The position numbers and the translations under genes were made by a program. Positions 1 through 7,300 of a stretch of DNA of 10,748 nt are shown one piece after another. The stretch is from Tetmemena sp. SeJ-2015 (lineage: Eukaryota; Ciliophora; Spirotrichea; Sporadotrichida; Oxytrichidae): contig JAJKFJ010025011.1 of assembly GCA_027382625.1 (NCBI GenBank), positions 1 to 10,748 on the forward strand, written 5' to 3'. Numbering within the stretch: the first letter of the stretch is position 1; every line of letters begins with the position of its first letter. The notes under the pieces were generated by a model. That model saw only the letters and a program-made list of their open reading frames with translations. It was not told the DNA's origin and did not search any database.

Positions 1-324
1 CACTTTCAACTGTGGAGCTTTACTAGAGCTCAATCAACACTCCCACTAGGAGCGCTACCATCCATGGATTCTTGATCCACTATGCTTGCCTTGCTGATCT
101 TGATTCCCAGCCTCTCTGAGTAGAGATTGGATTGAAGTTTGTAAAATTAAATTATTATTCCACTAATCGCTGCCTGCTTATTAAGGTCAATTCGCTCAAT
201 GTTCTTAATATTTAATCTGTGAACTGTGTCTATTAGAGCAAAGTGTTAATTAATTGTTCATTTCGCCAAAATAAGTTTATTTGGGGAGGTAACTTCCAAG
301 ATTTATACTAGCATTATTGGTCAT
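1..324 (-). CDS. Gene A: unknown ciliate protein, 5' part only (runs off left edge)
   Basis: I do not recognise this protein. The minus strand opens with ATG at 324-322 (start MTNNASINLGSYLPKQ) and, with TAA/TAG as glutamine, runs about 25 codons in one frame. The reading then moves to a second frame rich in Q, T and L (for example NTLLQQTQFTDQ) that stays open to the window edge. A small IES at 245-258 would join the two frames. Bases 1-135 are clearly richer in G+C than 136-460, as expected of coding MDS against AT-rich spacer or IES. All three minus frames look plausible in 1-135, so the downstream frame is unresolved and another IES may lie near 130-170. It follows gene B in the same direction after 135 bp. 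Confidence 0.5.
245..258 (-). other. Candidate IES in gene A (pointer AAC, 11 bp removed)
   Basis: The coding strand has AAC twice, 11 bp apart, around an AATT-rich core. Removing 11 bp joins the ATG-led frame to the downstream Q/T/L-rich frame. The pointer is only 3 bp and a competing GAA repeat 5 bp apart also works, so this is weak. Confidence 0.3.
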
Positions 325-459
325 TTCATTGTCTCTTATTTTTAGAATCTTAAGGTTTACATGTCTTTTTCTAAGGCCTTATTAAAACAATAAATTCAAA
401 TAGATATGAATAGCCTTTAATGATTTAGTTGAAGGGATTAAAGTAGAACAGCTTAAAAT
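325..459. other. AT-rich spacer between genes B and A
   Basis: This 135-bp stretch lies between the TGA of gene B and the ATG of gene A, both on the minus strand. It is AT-rich, has no convincing coding frame on either strand and no telomere-like repeat. It should hold the 3' end signals of B and the promoter of A, but no specific motif can be defended. Confidence 0.5.
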
Positions 460-2241
460 TCAACCAAAACATAAAAATTATAAATAATTTTAGAACTGCA
501 AATTTTCCTCAAAACTGAAAATCTTTAGTCTATGTAGATTCAACTTTTATTATTGCTGATGTGGTTTTTGATTATCTTGGATTTAGTTTAGCTCTTAAAT
601 CAATTATAAATCTACCTTTTGAACTTGCTTTTCAAGACTCACATTCAAATCGTAAATGTTGGTCAAAAAAAATAAACAGGAAAATTTCTATTTTAAGAAA
701 ATGTGCTTTGCTAAGATTAAAACTTTTTCTGCAATATTTTGGCAAGAATTTGCATCATCAGGATAGTAGGCTATGATAGACTTGCACGAGCGACGTCCAT
801 TTCCAATTTTAAAAGTTTTTAGGAGATAGTCTAGCTATGGAGGATATATATGAGCTCCTACTCGGATAGTATTCATTTTTATTCTGTCTATGCTTGAGTT
901 AGAAAGCTCAAGAAGGAGACTCTCGAAATGCATACACAAATAAATTAAAAAAGTCGCTATTTTTTATTCATGAACTTAGGAATGTTTACAATATCAAGTC
1001 TTAACTAAATTATGCTAGTGTTTCTCAGGAGTTATCCAAACTTATTTTTCTCCTAAGCCAAAATTTCATTTGATTTAAGAGCCATAATCAATATAATAAA
1101 ACTGGGAGATCTTTGAATGTTAGTTTTCCCAACTTTCGCTGACTTTCATTATACATAGTTAAATTAATTATGTTTCACTAATGATGGTTTCTCCTTCAAA
1201 TAAACTAGTGAAGCTGAAATCCTTATCTCTGGAGTAGGATTGAATCCGTCTAAAATCTATTTCGATATTTCTAATCCATTGAAACAAGAATGGCTTAAAC
1301 TTTAATTGTTTTGTAGTCTCTTCTACCTTTGTTGTAATGATTTACTCAATTATAAAAACAAGAAGTAATATCTATGATGACATTTAAGGAGAGCTAATTA
1401 CCAAACCTAAACCCTAGAACGTTTAGCATTTAATCAAACTCTTGCCATTCTGGCGTGTAAATTTTATAATTTAAATAGTGTTTCTTGATTGATGATCTTG
1501 CAGAACTATCATTTAAGTTCTAGTTATTTCTATTCTATAAATAGTTTTGATTTTTTTAAATTTATCTCCATTAATTTACTAAATACTTTAACTTTGGTAG
1601 AGATAACTGAAGGAATCAAGCTAGCTATTGCACATTTAATTTTAATGAATTAATTTATAGTAAACTTTAAGTAGGTTACGCTTACAGATTTTGATTTTAT
1701 ATTTGTAGATCAAAACATTTTGAATTAAATTTAAATTACATATTAATTGCTGTAATAGTTAAATTATTGCCAAGAAATATGAAGTTTGAAAAAGAGTGAT
1801 CTGAATTATAAATTTTAGCTTTTGATTGCGACTATTTCTTCTAAGTAAAACGTAAAACAACTTGTTCACCTCCTTATTAGTTGAAGTAAAAGGCTTTAAC
1901 ACGCCCTCATTGAAAGCCCTAATTCCCTCATTTATTTAACAATAAATTATCTCAGATAATAGCTATGCGCTTTCTAAATCATGGACTGTAATAGTTTTCT
2001 TTTCAGTTTTAAATCTCTGACTCTTGAAATCTTAAAACCACAGGTAATTCTTATTTAGCCAAGATCTGCTTTTAGAATTTGTAGACCATAGATACTCCAG
2101 CGCTTAGTCATAACTGCACATGTGCTCAAAAATGTTTTTAACCAGGAAAGGAGAAACTATCTTTCCTATTTTCAAATTCTAATGCGGCCGGTATTCCTAT
2201 TGGGCAATTTCTGGTATCCTATCTTTATTTAGACTTTGCAT
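460..2241 (-). CDS. Gene B: leucine-rich-repeat-like protein, about 517 aa after IES removal
   Basis: The minus strand starts at ATG 2241-2239 (MQSLNKDRIPEIAQQE) and stops at TGA 462-460. One frame, with TAA/TAG as Q, carries most of it from 2241 down to about 1177. Five IESs (81, 42, 29, 38, 38 bp) then remove in-frame TGAs and shifts and leave 1554 nt, divisible by three. Residues roughly 330-420 have the periodic L/I/N pattern of leucine-rich repeats (NTSIIQLRLDI, ELSNSSIDRIKMNTIRVG). Residues about 30-60 (IVSPFLVKNIFEHM) are faintly F-box-like, but that is a guess. The C-terminus is Q-rich and coiled-coil-like (KQVQKVDLQLIQELNQIQ). The stretch 1500-1700 is unusually AT-rich and may hide a further IES. 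Coding status is well supported; function is not known. Confidence 0.75.
931..971 (-). other. IES in gene B (pointer ATG, 38 bp removed)
   Basis: ATG on the coding strand repeats 38 bp apart, flanking a very AT-rich core. Excision joins the frame ending IPKFM to the one continuing HFESLLLELSN and removes the shift. The pointer is short, so the exact boundary is tentative, although a frame change here is required. Confidence 0.55.
1060..1101 (-). other. IES in gene B (pointer TTTT, 38 bp removed)
   Basis: TTTT repeats 38 bp apart on the coding strand. Removal eliminates an in-frame TGA and joins KLTFKDLPV to LAQEKNKFGQLL. The low-complexity pointer makes the edge uncertain. Confidence 0.5.
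1144..1177 (-). other. IES in gene B (pointer TGAAA, 29 bp removed)
   Basis: TGAAA repeats 29 bp apart around an AT-rich core (TAATTAATTTAACTATG). Excision joins FEGETIISE to SQRKLGKLTF. It works together with the next IES downstream. Confidence 0.55.
1340..1386 (-). other. IES in gene B (pointer TAAAT, 42 bp removed)
   Basis: TAAAT repeats 42 bp apart. The insert is in frame and encodes an atypical hydrophobic run. Removal joins LVISSPQ to IITTKVEETTKQ. Because no frame change is forced, the support is only the repeat plus composition. Confidence 0.5.
1721..1808 (-). other. IES in gene B (pointer TAATTCA, 81 bp removed)
   Basis: A 7-bp direct repeat, TAATTCA, lies 81 bp apart on the coding strand around AT-rich sequence. 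Excision is in frame and joins QKLKFIIQ to NVLIYKYK. The pointer length gives moderate support. Confidence 0.55.
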
Positions 2242-2315
2242 TTATTTATAATATCTTATTAGAATATGATTATTTCTGAGATAAATCGTAGGAATTAAGA
2301 TAATAAAGTAGTTGT
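2242..2315. other. 74-bp AT-rich spacer between genes C and B
   Basis: This lies between the TGA of gene C (2318-2316) and the ATG of gene B (2241-2239), both on the minus strand. It is too short for two complete chromosome ends with untranslated regions, so C and B probably share a chromosome. It must contain the 3' end of C and the promoter of B. Confidence 0.55.
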
Positions 2316-3077
2316 TCACATGGTCGTGAGAGTCATTTAGCTCTACGGTTGAACCCTTTTCATAAGTTTCATGTTGAGATCTAAAGTGCTCTTAATTTGC
2401 TCTTGATCAGCTTTTTTAGCATGAATCTTTTATCCACTGGGAGATCCCATCCCTTAATCACTAAGCAATTAAAATATCATCAAAGATAAATTAAGAATAA
2501 GCTTTGATAAGAGCCAATCAGAGAGCTTCAGAATGTTTTTGACTACTTCGTTGCAAGTTATTAGGATTTTTTCTTTGTGCTGCTCAAAATTAGACTCTAT
2601 ACTCGAGTAGTAGAGGTACAGTGCTCCCTATATATTTTGAATTAAGATAAATCAGTGTCTTAAACTATCTTACCTAAGAGTCTGGATGAATTAGCCAGAG
2701 CATGAACCCTAATTTCATCAGTTTGTAGAAGTAAGTCCTAAAAGATAAGAATTCAGGATTTAAGAAAGATTACTCATCGAACAACAAGTAGAAAAATAAA
2801 GACTCTATCTTCCAAATTGAAGCATACAAAATCCAATATGTAAGCCATTAAAAATCAACAATAGCAATTATTTAATTGTACATCAAAATATATTTCCATT
2901 AAATCATTGTCTCATCATACTTCTTGACTTCAAGCAAGCCGAAACTTCTCCAAATAGGATAAACTATTATATATCATTAAGATCAACTTGATTGCTTTAG
3001 AAATTGAATATACTTAGAGTTACTGATATGGTGAGGAGGTCCAGAAAAAGCTCGTATAGTCCAGTCTAAAATGCCAT
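2316..3077 (-). CDS. Gene C: REEP/Yop1/HVA22 (TB2/DP1) family ER membrane-shaping protein, about 197 aa
   Basis: REEP/Yop1 proteins are hairpin membrane proteins that curve tubular ER. Translated on the minus strand from ATG 3077-3075 (MAFQTGLYELFLDLL), with TAA/TAG as Q and four IESs removed, the frame runs to TGA 2318-2316. It contains the family signature in order: YPIWRSF at about residues 32-38 (family YPxYxSxxAIE), QWLTYWILYASIWKIE from about 52, and a second hydrophobic segment FYKLMKLGFMLWLIHP at about 92-107. A charged, Q/K-rich tail follows (KKADQEQIKSTLDLNMK), as in family members. The length fits (REEP5 and Yop1 are about 180-190 aa). Two IESs interrupt the diagnostic block and only their removal gives the signature, which supports both calls. 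It is divergent from TFB4 with 44 bp between start codons. Exact REEP subclass is not determined. Confidence 0.9.
2456..2520 (-). other. IES in gene C (pointer TGATT, 60 bp removed)
   Basis: TGATT repeats 60 bp apart around an AT-rich, hydrophobic-coding insert. Removal is in frame and joins VVKNILKLSD to QGMGSPSGQK in the polar tail. Confidence 0.7.
2619..2657 (-). other. IES in gene C (pointer CACTG, 34 bp removed)
   Basis: CACTG repeats 34 bp apart around an AT-rich core. Removal shifts frame as needed and joins QVRQFKTL to YLYYSSIESNFEQ, matching the REEP region after the second hairpin. A TAATT repeat (52 bp) also restores frame but discards more of the G+C-richer sequence. Confidence 0.7.
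2845..2903 (-). other. IES in gene C (pointer TTTAATGG, 51 bp removed)
   Basis: This 8-bp direct repeat is 51 bp apart. Removal is in frame and turns an atypical insert into KYDETMIQWLTYW, the core REEP signature. The fit to the family makes this one of the clearest IESs. Confidence 0.9.
2962..2988 (-). other. IES in gene C (pointer AGTT, 23 bp removed)
   Basis: AGTT repeats 23 bp apart. Removal skips in-frame TGAs, shifts frame and places YPIWRSFGLLE directly after the first hydrophobic segment, as in REEP proteins. The pointer is short but the protein fit is good. Confidence 0.75.
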
Positions 3078-3121
3078 TATAATTTGTAAAGTTAGATAAT
3101 TTTAATAATTTAATATCAGAA
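3078..3121. promoter_or_regulatory. 44-bp divergent intergenic region between genes C and D
   Basis: Only 44 AT-rich bases separate the ATG of the minus-strand REEP gene (3077) from the ATG of TFB4 (3122). Any promoter here must serve both directions, and core elements may overlap the coding starts. An upstream in-frame ATG for TFB4 at 3071 exists but would overlap gene C, so 3122 is preferred. No specific motif is claimed. Confidence 0.55.
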
Positions 3122-4282
3122 ATGAATGACCTCCTAACTTTAATTCTAGACTTCAACTTACATAATCAATGTGAGATATTATCTTAAATTGATTTTTATA
3201 TTTAACTTGGACTTTATTTCAAGGCATGTGAATTTTGAAAAGTTCATGCAAGATGTATCGATGTTCCTATCCTGCTATTAGTTGCAATCTAGTCTCAACA
3301 ACTTCAGAGTCTATATTTGCTTTTCGAACGATTCTTACCTTTTCTTCCCACTTGAAGAAAAGGACGACTAAAGGATCATCAAGAAGTTTGCATTTTCCGA
3401 ACTCAAAGGTATTCTTATGGAGAGATTACAACAAATGTTGGCAAACTAAGACAGTCCTGTAGTCCAGTAACTCAATTTGAATAGCGCACAAATCGATTCA
3501 AGTTAATAGCAGCCTAAGATTAGGAAGCAAAGCTCTCTCGCATCTGCGATGATGAAGGCAGTGTGCTACATAAGATCTTGGAGAGAAGAAATAGTGGAAA
3601 AAAGAGATGAGGCTTATTCCGGAAGAATTATGATAATCAAATTCCAGAGTGAGGACCCCTCACAATACATATCAATGGTCAATGCTGTCTTTGCTGCTCA
3701 AAAGCTTAAGATTTCTGTAGACAGTCTCCTAATTAAGCTCCAGCCCTCACCACTCTAGCACGGGCATCATAATGATAAATTTTATAATTAATCTTTAGTA
3801 ATTTATCATCCTCATGGGCATCAAGAAGGCTTATATTTATGGTATATTTAGTTATTTAAGGCAACAATTAGCATCATAACCAATCTCATGCTTAGAAGCC
3901 TCATGTGTAAAAAGAAGACGATGATTCTTCTTTGCTACAGCAAGCAGCTTTACTGACAAATGGTCTATCATATAAAATAAATTCCACCAACTTAGAGCGG
4001 GAACTATTCCAAGTGCTTCTAGAGCTCTTTTCATCGACCAAATCAACTCAAGAAAAACTTAAGATCCCCACTATCGAGATGAATGATCATCTTTCAATGA
4101 ATAGTACTTGCGTTTGTTGCAACAAGAACATCAACATCGGATATGCATTCATAAATTTTTCTTAAAATCTAATAAAAAACTATGCATGCAGCTATTGTTT
4201 GAGTCTTTACTGCTAAGAAAAAGCCTAGCTGATAAGCTCTTGCGAGGTCTGCTTAAAACCTTTAAAGCGATAATTAATTTGA
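3122..4282 (+). CDS. TFB4: Gene D: TFIIH core subunit TFB4/GTF2H3 (p34), about 309 aa
   Basis: TFB4/p34 is a subunit of the TFIIH core, acting in the nucleus in RNA polymerase II initiation and nucleotide excision repair, where it pairs with the p44/SSL1 subunit. ATG 3122 begins MNDLLTLILDFN, matching the first strand of the family's von Willebrand-like domain. The frame continues through FLSCYQLQ, SLASAMMKAVCYI (about 142-154), SQYISMVNAVFAAQK (about 164-178) and SSLLQQAALLTNG. It ends with a C4-type zinc finger at about 266-300 with cysteines at 266, 268, 269, 279, 282, 287, 297 and 300 (IGYACSYCLSLYC, CEVC). The stop is TGA 4280-4282; at least nine internal TAA/TAG codons act as Gln. Four IESs (49, 54, 89, 39 bp) must be removed, leaving 930 nt and about 309 aa, against about 308 in human. 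It is convergent with gene E, 42 bp away. Confidence 0.95.
3155..3208 (+). other. IES in TFB4 (pointer AACTT, 49 bp removed)
   Basis: AACTT at 3155-3159 and 3204-3208 flanks a 44-bp AT-rich core. Removing 49 bp shifts frame and joins LTLILDFN to LDFISRHVNFEKF, as the TFB4 N-terminus requires. An ATGTGA repeat 57 bp apart nearby gives the wrong frame. Confidence 0.85.
3762..3823 (+). other. IES in TFB4 (pointer GGGCATCA, 54 bp removed)
   Basis: The 8-bp G+C-rich repeat GGGCATCA at 3762-3769 and 3816-3823 brackets very AT-rich sequence. Excision is in frame and is followed after only 13 bp by the next IES. Confidence 0.75.
3816..3828 (+). other. 13-bp micro-MDS in TFB4
   Basis: Between the two flanking IESs only 13 bases are retained, made of the GGGCATCA pointer and the AAGAAG pointer overlapping by one base. 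Together they supply part of the GHQE segment before DDDSSLLQQ. If instead a single 149-bp IES with pointer ATGAT (3772-3776, 3921-3925) is used, this MDS does not exist. Confidence 0.6.
3823..3917 (+). other. IES in TFB4 (pointer AAGAAG, 89 bp removed)
   Basis: AAGAAG at 3823-3828 and 3912-3917. Removal of 89 bp shifts frame and joins HGHQE to DDDSSLLQQAALLTNG, matching the conserved block following the FAAQK motif. The frame change is required. Confidence 0.75.
4142..4187 (+). other. IES in TFB4 zinc finger (pointer TATGCAT, 39 bp removed)
   Basis: TATGCAT at 4142-4148 and 4181-4187 brackets a 32-bp, almost purely A/T core. Its 13 codons interrupt the conserved IGYxCSxCLSxxC motif; removal restores IGYACSYCLSLYC exactly. 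This is the clearest IES in the window. Confidence 0.95.
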
Positions 4283-4324
4283 GAAGAGAAAACATTATTG
4301 TCAAGTGAATATTAAAACTCAATC
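4283..4324. other. 42-bp convergent spacer between genes D and E
   Basis: This separates the TGA of TFB4 (4282) from the TGA of gene E (4325 on the opposite strand). The 3' untranslated regions of both mRNAs must overlap here or extend into each other's coding region. No telomere-addition signal is visible. Confidence 0.5.
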
Positions 4325-7300
4325 TCAACACTCTATCGCAATTTCTTTAATTTATTTAGGAGTAAGTATCTAGCAACTCTTGCTTTCTTTCAAACGACCT
4401 TATTTTAAGCTACTATATTTCTAATTTCCTTAGCTCTTTTTCTTTAAGTTGCTCATACAGCTCCATGCTTTGAGTTTATTTCATCAAACTCTCATCTTTA
4501 AAGAGTTTACCCACCAACTCCTAAAACATTATATCCTATACTAAAATTTTATAATACCTTGCTAAATCTATAGCTTCTAGGGTGCTCTCTTAGCAAAGAG
4601 CTTTAACTAAATGTGTCATTAAGTTTTCTTTGAGAGGTTTCAGTAGACTGATTTAAAAAAGTTTAATTCAAATAGAGTTTTGATTGTTCCAAGAACGTTT
4701 TTCTTGTTTTTATATACCTAATTAATGGATCTTGTGATTATCCTTTTCCTCTGTTTGACCTAATATCCTCTTTTGCTGAATGAGAGGGTCTAGATTATAA
4801 GTTTAAATTTAACTTATCTTTCTGTGTATTCGTGCTAGTGATCGCTGCTTTATTATAGATTCTATTTTCTGTTCATTATTTAAAATTGGACTCATTTGAA
4901 AAGATAGATTCTTACTAAACTAGTTCTTGGTAGAAGCTGCGTTATGCTAATTAAATCTATTTTTAAATGATGCAGGATATTTTTGTTGTTCAAACTCAAT
5001 CAAGAAGAATTATTATTTATAGGATCCTTAAAAGTCTGATTGAAACCTAACCGAGAGAAAGACTAATCTATTATCTTCCAACTTTGCTAGTGCGGACTCT
5101 TTCTTATTTGAGCTTCCTTGAGATCTCTGGGTGAATTTTAGTAACTAACTCTTTAACTTTTAAATACAGATTAATTAAATTTAAATCTAAAATATTTACT
5201 TGCAGCTAGGATTTTGGGAAATTAAATTCCCGAATCAATATTTGATTGTGTTATTCTATTTCTAGCACCTTAAAAAAATAAGCTTATACATAATACGTTA
5301 ACTATTAAGCACCATTCTTCTATTCATTCTTCTATTTCATGAGTCTCTTGAGTTGGTGAAATGGCTCGCTTGTCTCTATCTAGCTTCTTTGAATTTCTTT
5401 GTTTACAAAGCTCTATGACTGTTGATAATTTTTTAACTCTGTCCCTGTACTAATAAAGTTCTAATCTCTGGGCGACAGATTAATGGAGCCGCTGAAATCG
5501 AAACTTTGCTTTTGCGAAAGAAAGCTCAAACTCAGATTTCTAATGCTGGGATTCATATTCAAATATTAAGTGCTGGATAAGTGATTTCTATACACTAATT
5601 TATTATGAGTGAGGGGATTTCTTTGACCAGTTGTAGGTAAGACTTGCTACAGATCTCTATTAAGAAGGGTATTGAAATAATTAAGAAATAATGTCATTGA
5701 AGTTTGTGGTGCTTCCGATATGCTGCTATTTGTCTTATAATTGATAAGCCATTTTATAAGTCACGCCTAATTACTGTTATTGAAAGATGCTTTAGTAAAT
5801 CAAGAAGCAGTTTGCTAAATAAATAAATTAATTAAATTATACCTGATAGTCATTTAGATATTAAATAAATTAGATGCTGGAAATTTGGAACACTTAATGC
5901 ATAGTTAAATATCACTGTCACACTTATAGCTCACTCGTAACAAACAATTTTCAAATTCAAATCAACAAAGTAGTAGACCCTCTATTTGTTATTATAAATC
6001 ATAGTTCCTTCCGAAAACATTCATTGTTTGAAAACAGAAAAGTTTTTCTAGTTTGAAGGACTCCCTTTTGAATTTACGATCAAATCTATATTACTGAATT
6101 ACCCAGTTTACAAATTCTTCGCGCCAATAATATTGATATTTCCTCCTACTAAAAGACCTTTTGAATTAATGGCCAAACTATTACCAAAAGCTAACCTATT
6201 TTCATTAGAAAGCTTAATTTAAGATCCCTTGCCCTTATTCTTTTCTCCTAATGTCAAGCTGATCTAAAGCTAATTCTACTGTTAGTTCTACTGTTAGTGC
6301 CTCAATGGAATCTATTTATTTTTATGCAGATACTGATGCATTTTAATTTAATCTAAGGTGGCCAAAGAGTTAGAATACATGTGCTAATGTTGCAATGAGT
6401 TATAGTTGTAGAGCTGATTGTAGGAGACAAGATTTTAATTAGCCTCGAGATCTAACTTTAGAGGCCTCATCACATTAGTTTGATCCGATCCTAAAAATGG
6501 CTGAGATTAATTATTCATGTCAAGTGAGGTAGCTCTTATATTATTCTTGCTATCCCTTGTAAGTGAAGTCTTAGTATCATTTTGCTAATATGGAGTTTCC
6601 TTCGATCCTATTCCTTAGTTTGTTGTGAACTTTTTACTCTTTAGGTTATAACCAGTTAAAATATCCTTGTTTGTATTCTGAAGAAATGGAATTGCCCCTC
6701 TGTATTTTTGAATGAGAGAAAGTTGCCTCTGCTTTTAAGATGTGAACCCCTAATGTTCTTAAAATTAACTTTTATAGTTCTCCTTCTATCTCTAAGGACT
6801 TAGTTATCTAGGAAAGTAAGGGGAGGCTTAGTTTTTTATTAACTTAATAGACTTATTATCTTTCTGCTGTAGTTTTTCGTTTGACATTTGATTATCATTA
6901 CTATCATATTTCTATGGGAGAACTTCTCCGCTGCTTAGATCAAACTCCAAAGACTCTATTTGTTGCTTGTGTGTGAGCTTCTTCTAGAGGGTGTTATCTC
7001 CTGCCAACACAATAGATTTTCTATGTCCTGGCTTTGAATCAGATGTTATAGTTCCTCTCAATGGTAAAAAGTCTTGACGTTTCATAATTTGAGCATTCTT
7101 TGAAAAATTAGTGGTATCAGGCAGGTTTTTGAAATTCTGAGTCTACTACGTTTTAGGATTCAAAGAGACAGCTTGGCTTTAGTTGTAGTAATGATGGGCC
7201 ATTTATGGCTGCTTGCTTTGGCTCTAAGTTTCATATAATTCGAGTGGATTCAGAGAGTGAGTAGAATCAGGCATTTTTATAAAGTTTTGCTCGAATGAAG

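Noticed and set aside
561..776. Plus-strand 71-codon ORF
   Set aside because: It is antisense to the Q-rich C-terminal part of gene B, whose minus frame is continuous from 930 to its TGA at 460.
2161..2226. Nested ATAGGA and AATAGGAA repeats as IESs
   Set aside because: The intervening sequence is G+C-rich (CCGGCCGC) and reads as the N-terminus of gene B, so it behaves as MDS.
2943..2989. AAGTT direct repeat, 42 bp apart, as an IES in gene C
   Set aside because: It keeps a frame but removes the YPIWRSF block that matches the REEP family; the overlapping AGTT 23-bp IES retains it.
3169..3231. ATGTGA repeat 57 bp apart as the first TFB4 IES
   Set aside because: It leaves the upstream ATG frame running into a TGA, whereas AACTT (49 bp) restores the TFB4 frame.
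3235..3462. Plus-strand 75-codon standard-code ORF
   Set aside because: It is an alternative frame of TFB4; the TFB4 frame across the same bases matches the family.
3155..4187. Inserts in TFB4 as spliceosomal introns
   Set aside because: They are bounded by direct repeats and lack GT...AG ends at the positions that restore the protein.
3852..4331. Small ORFs on both strands over the TFB4 3' half
   Set aside because: They are shadow frames or pieces of TFB4 cut off by TAA/TAG or by IES sequence.
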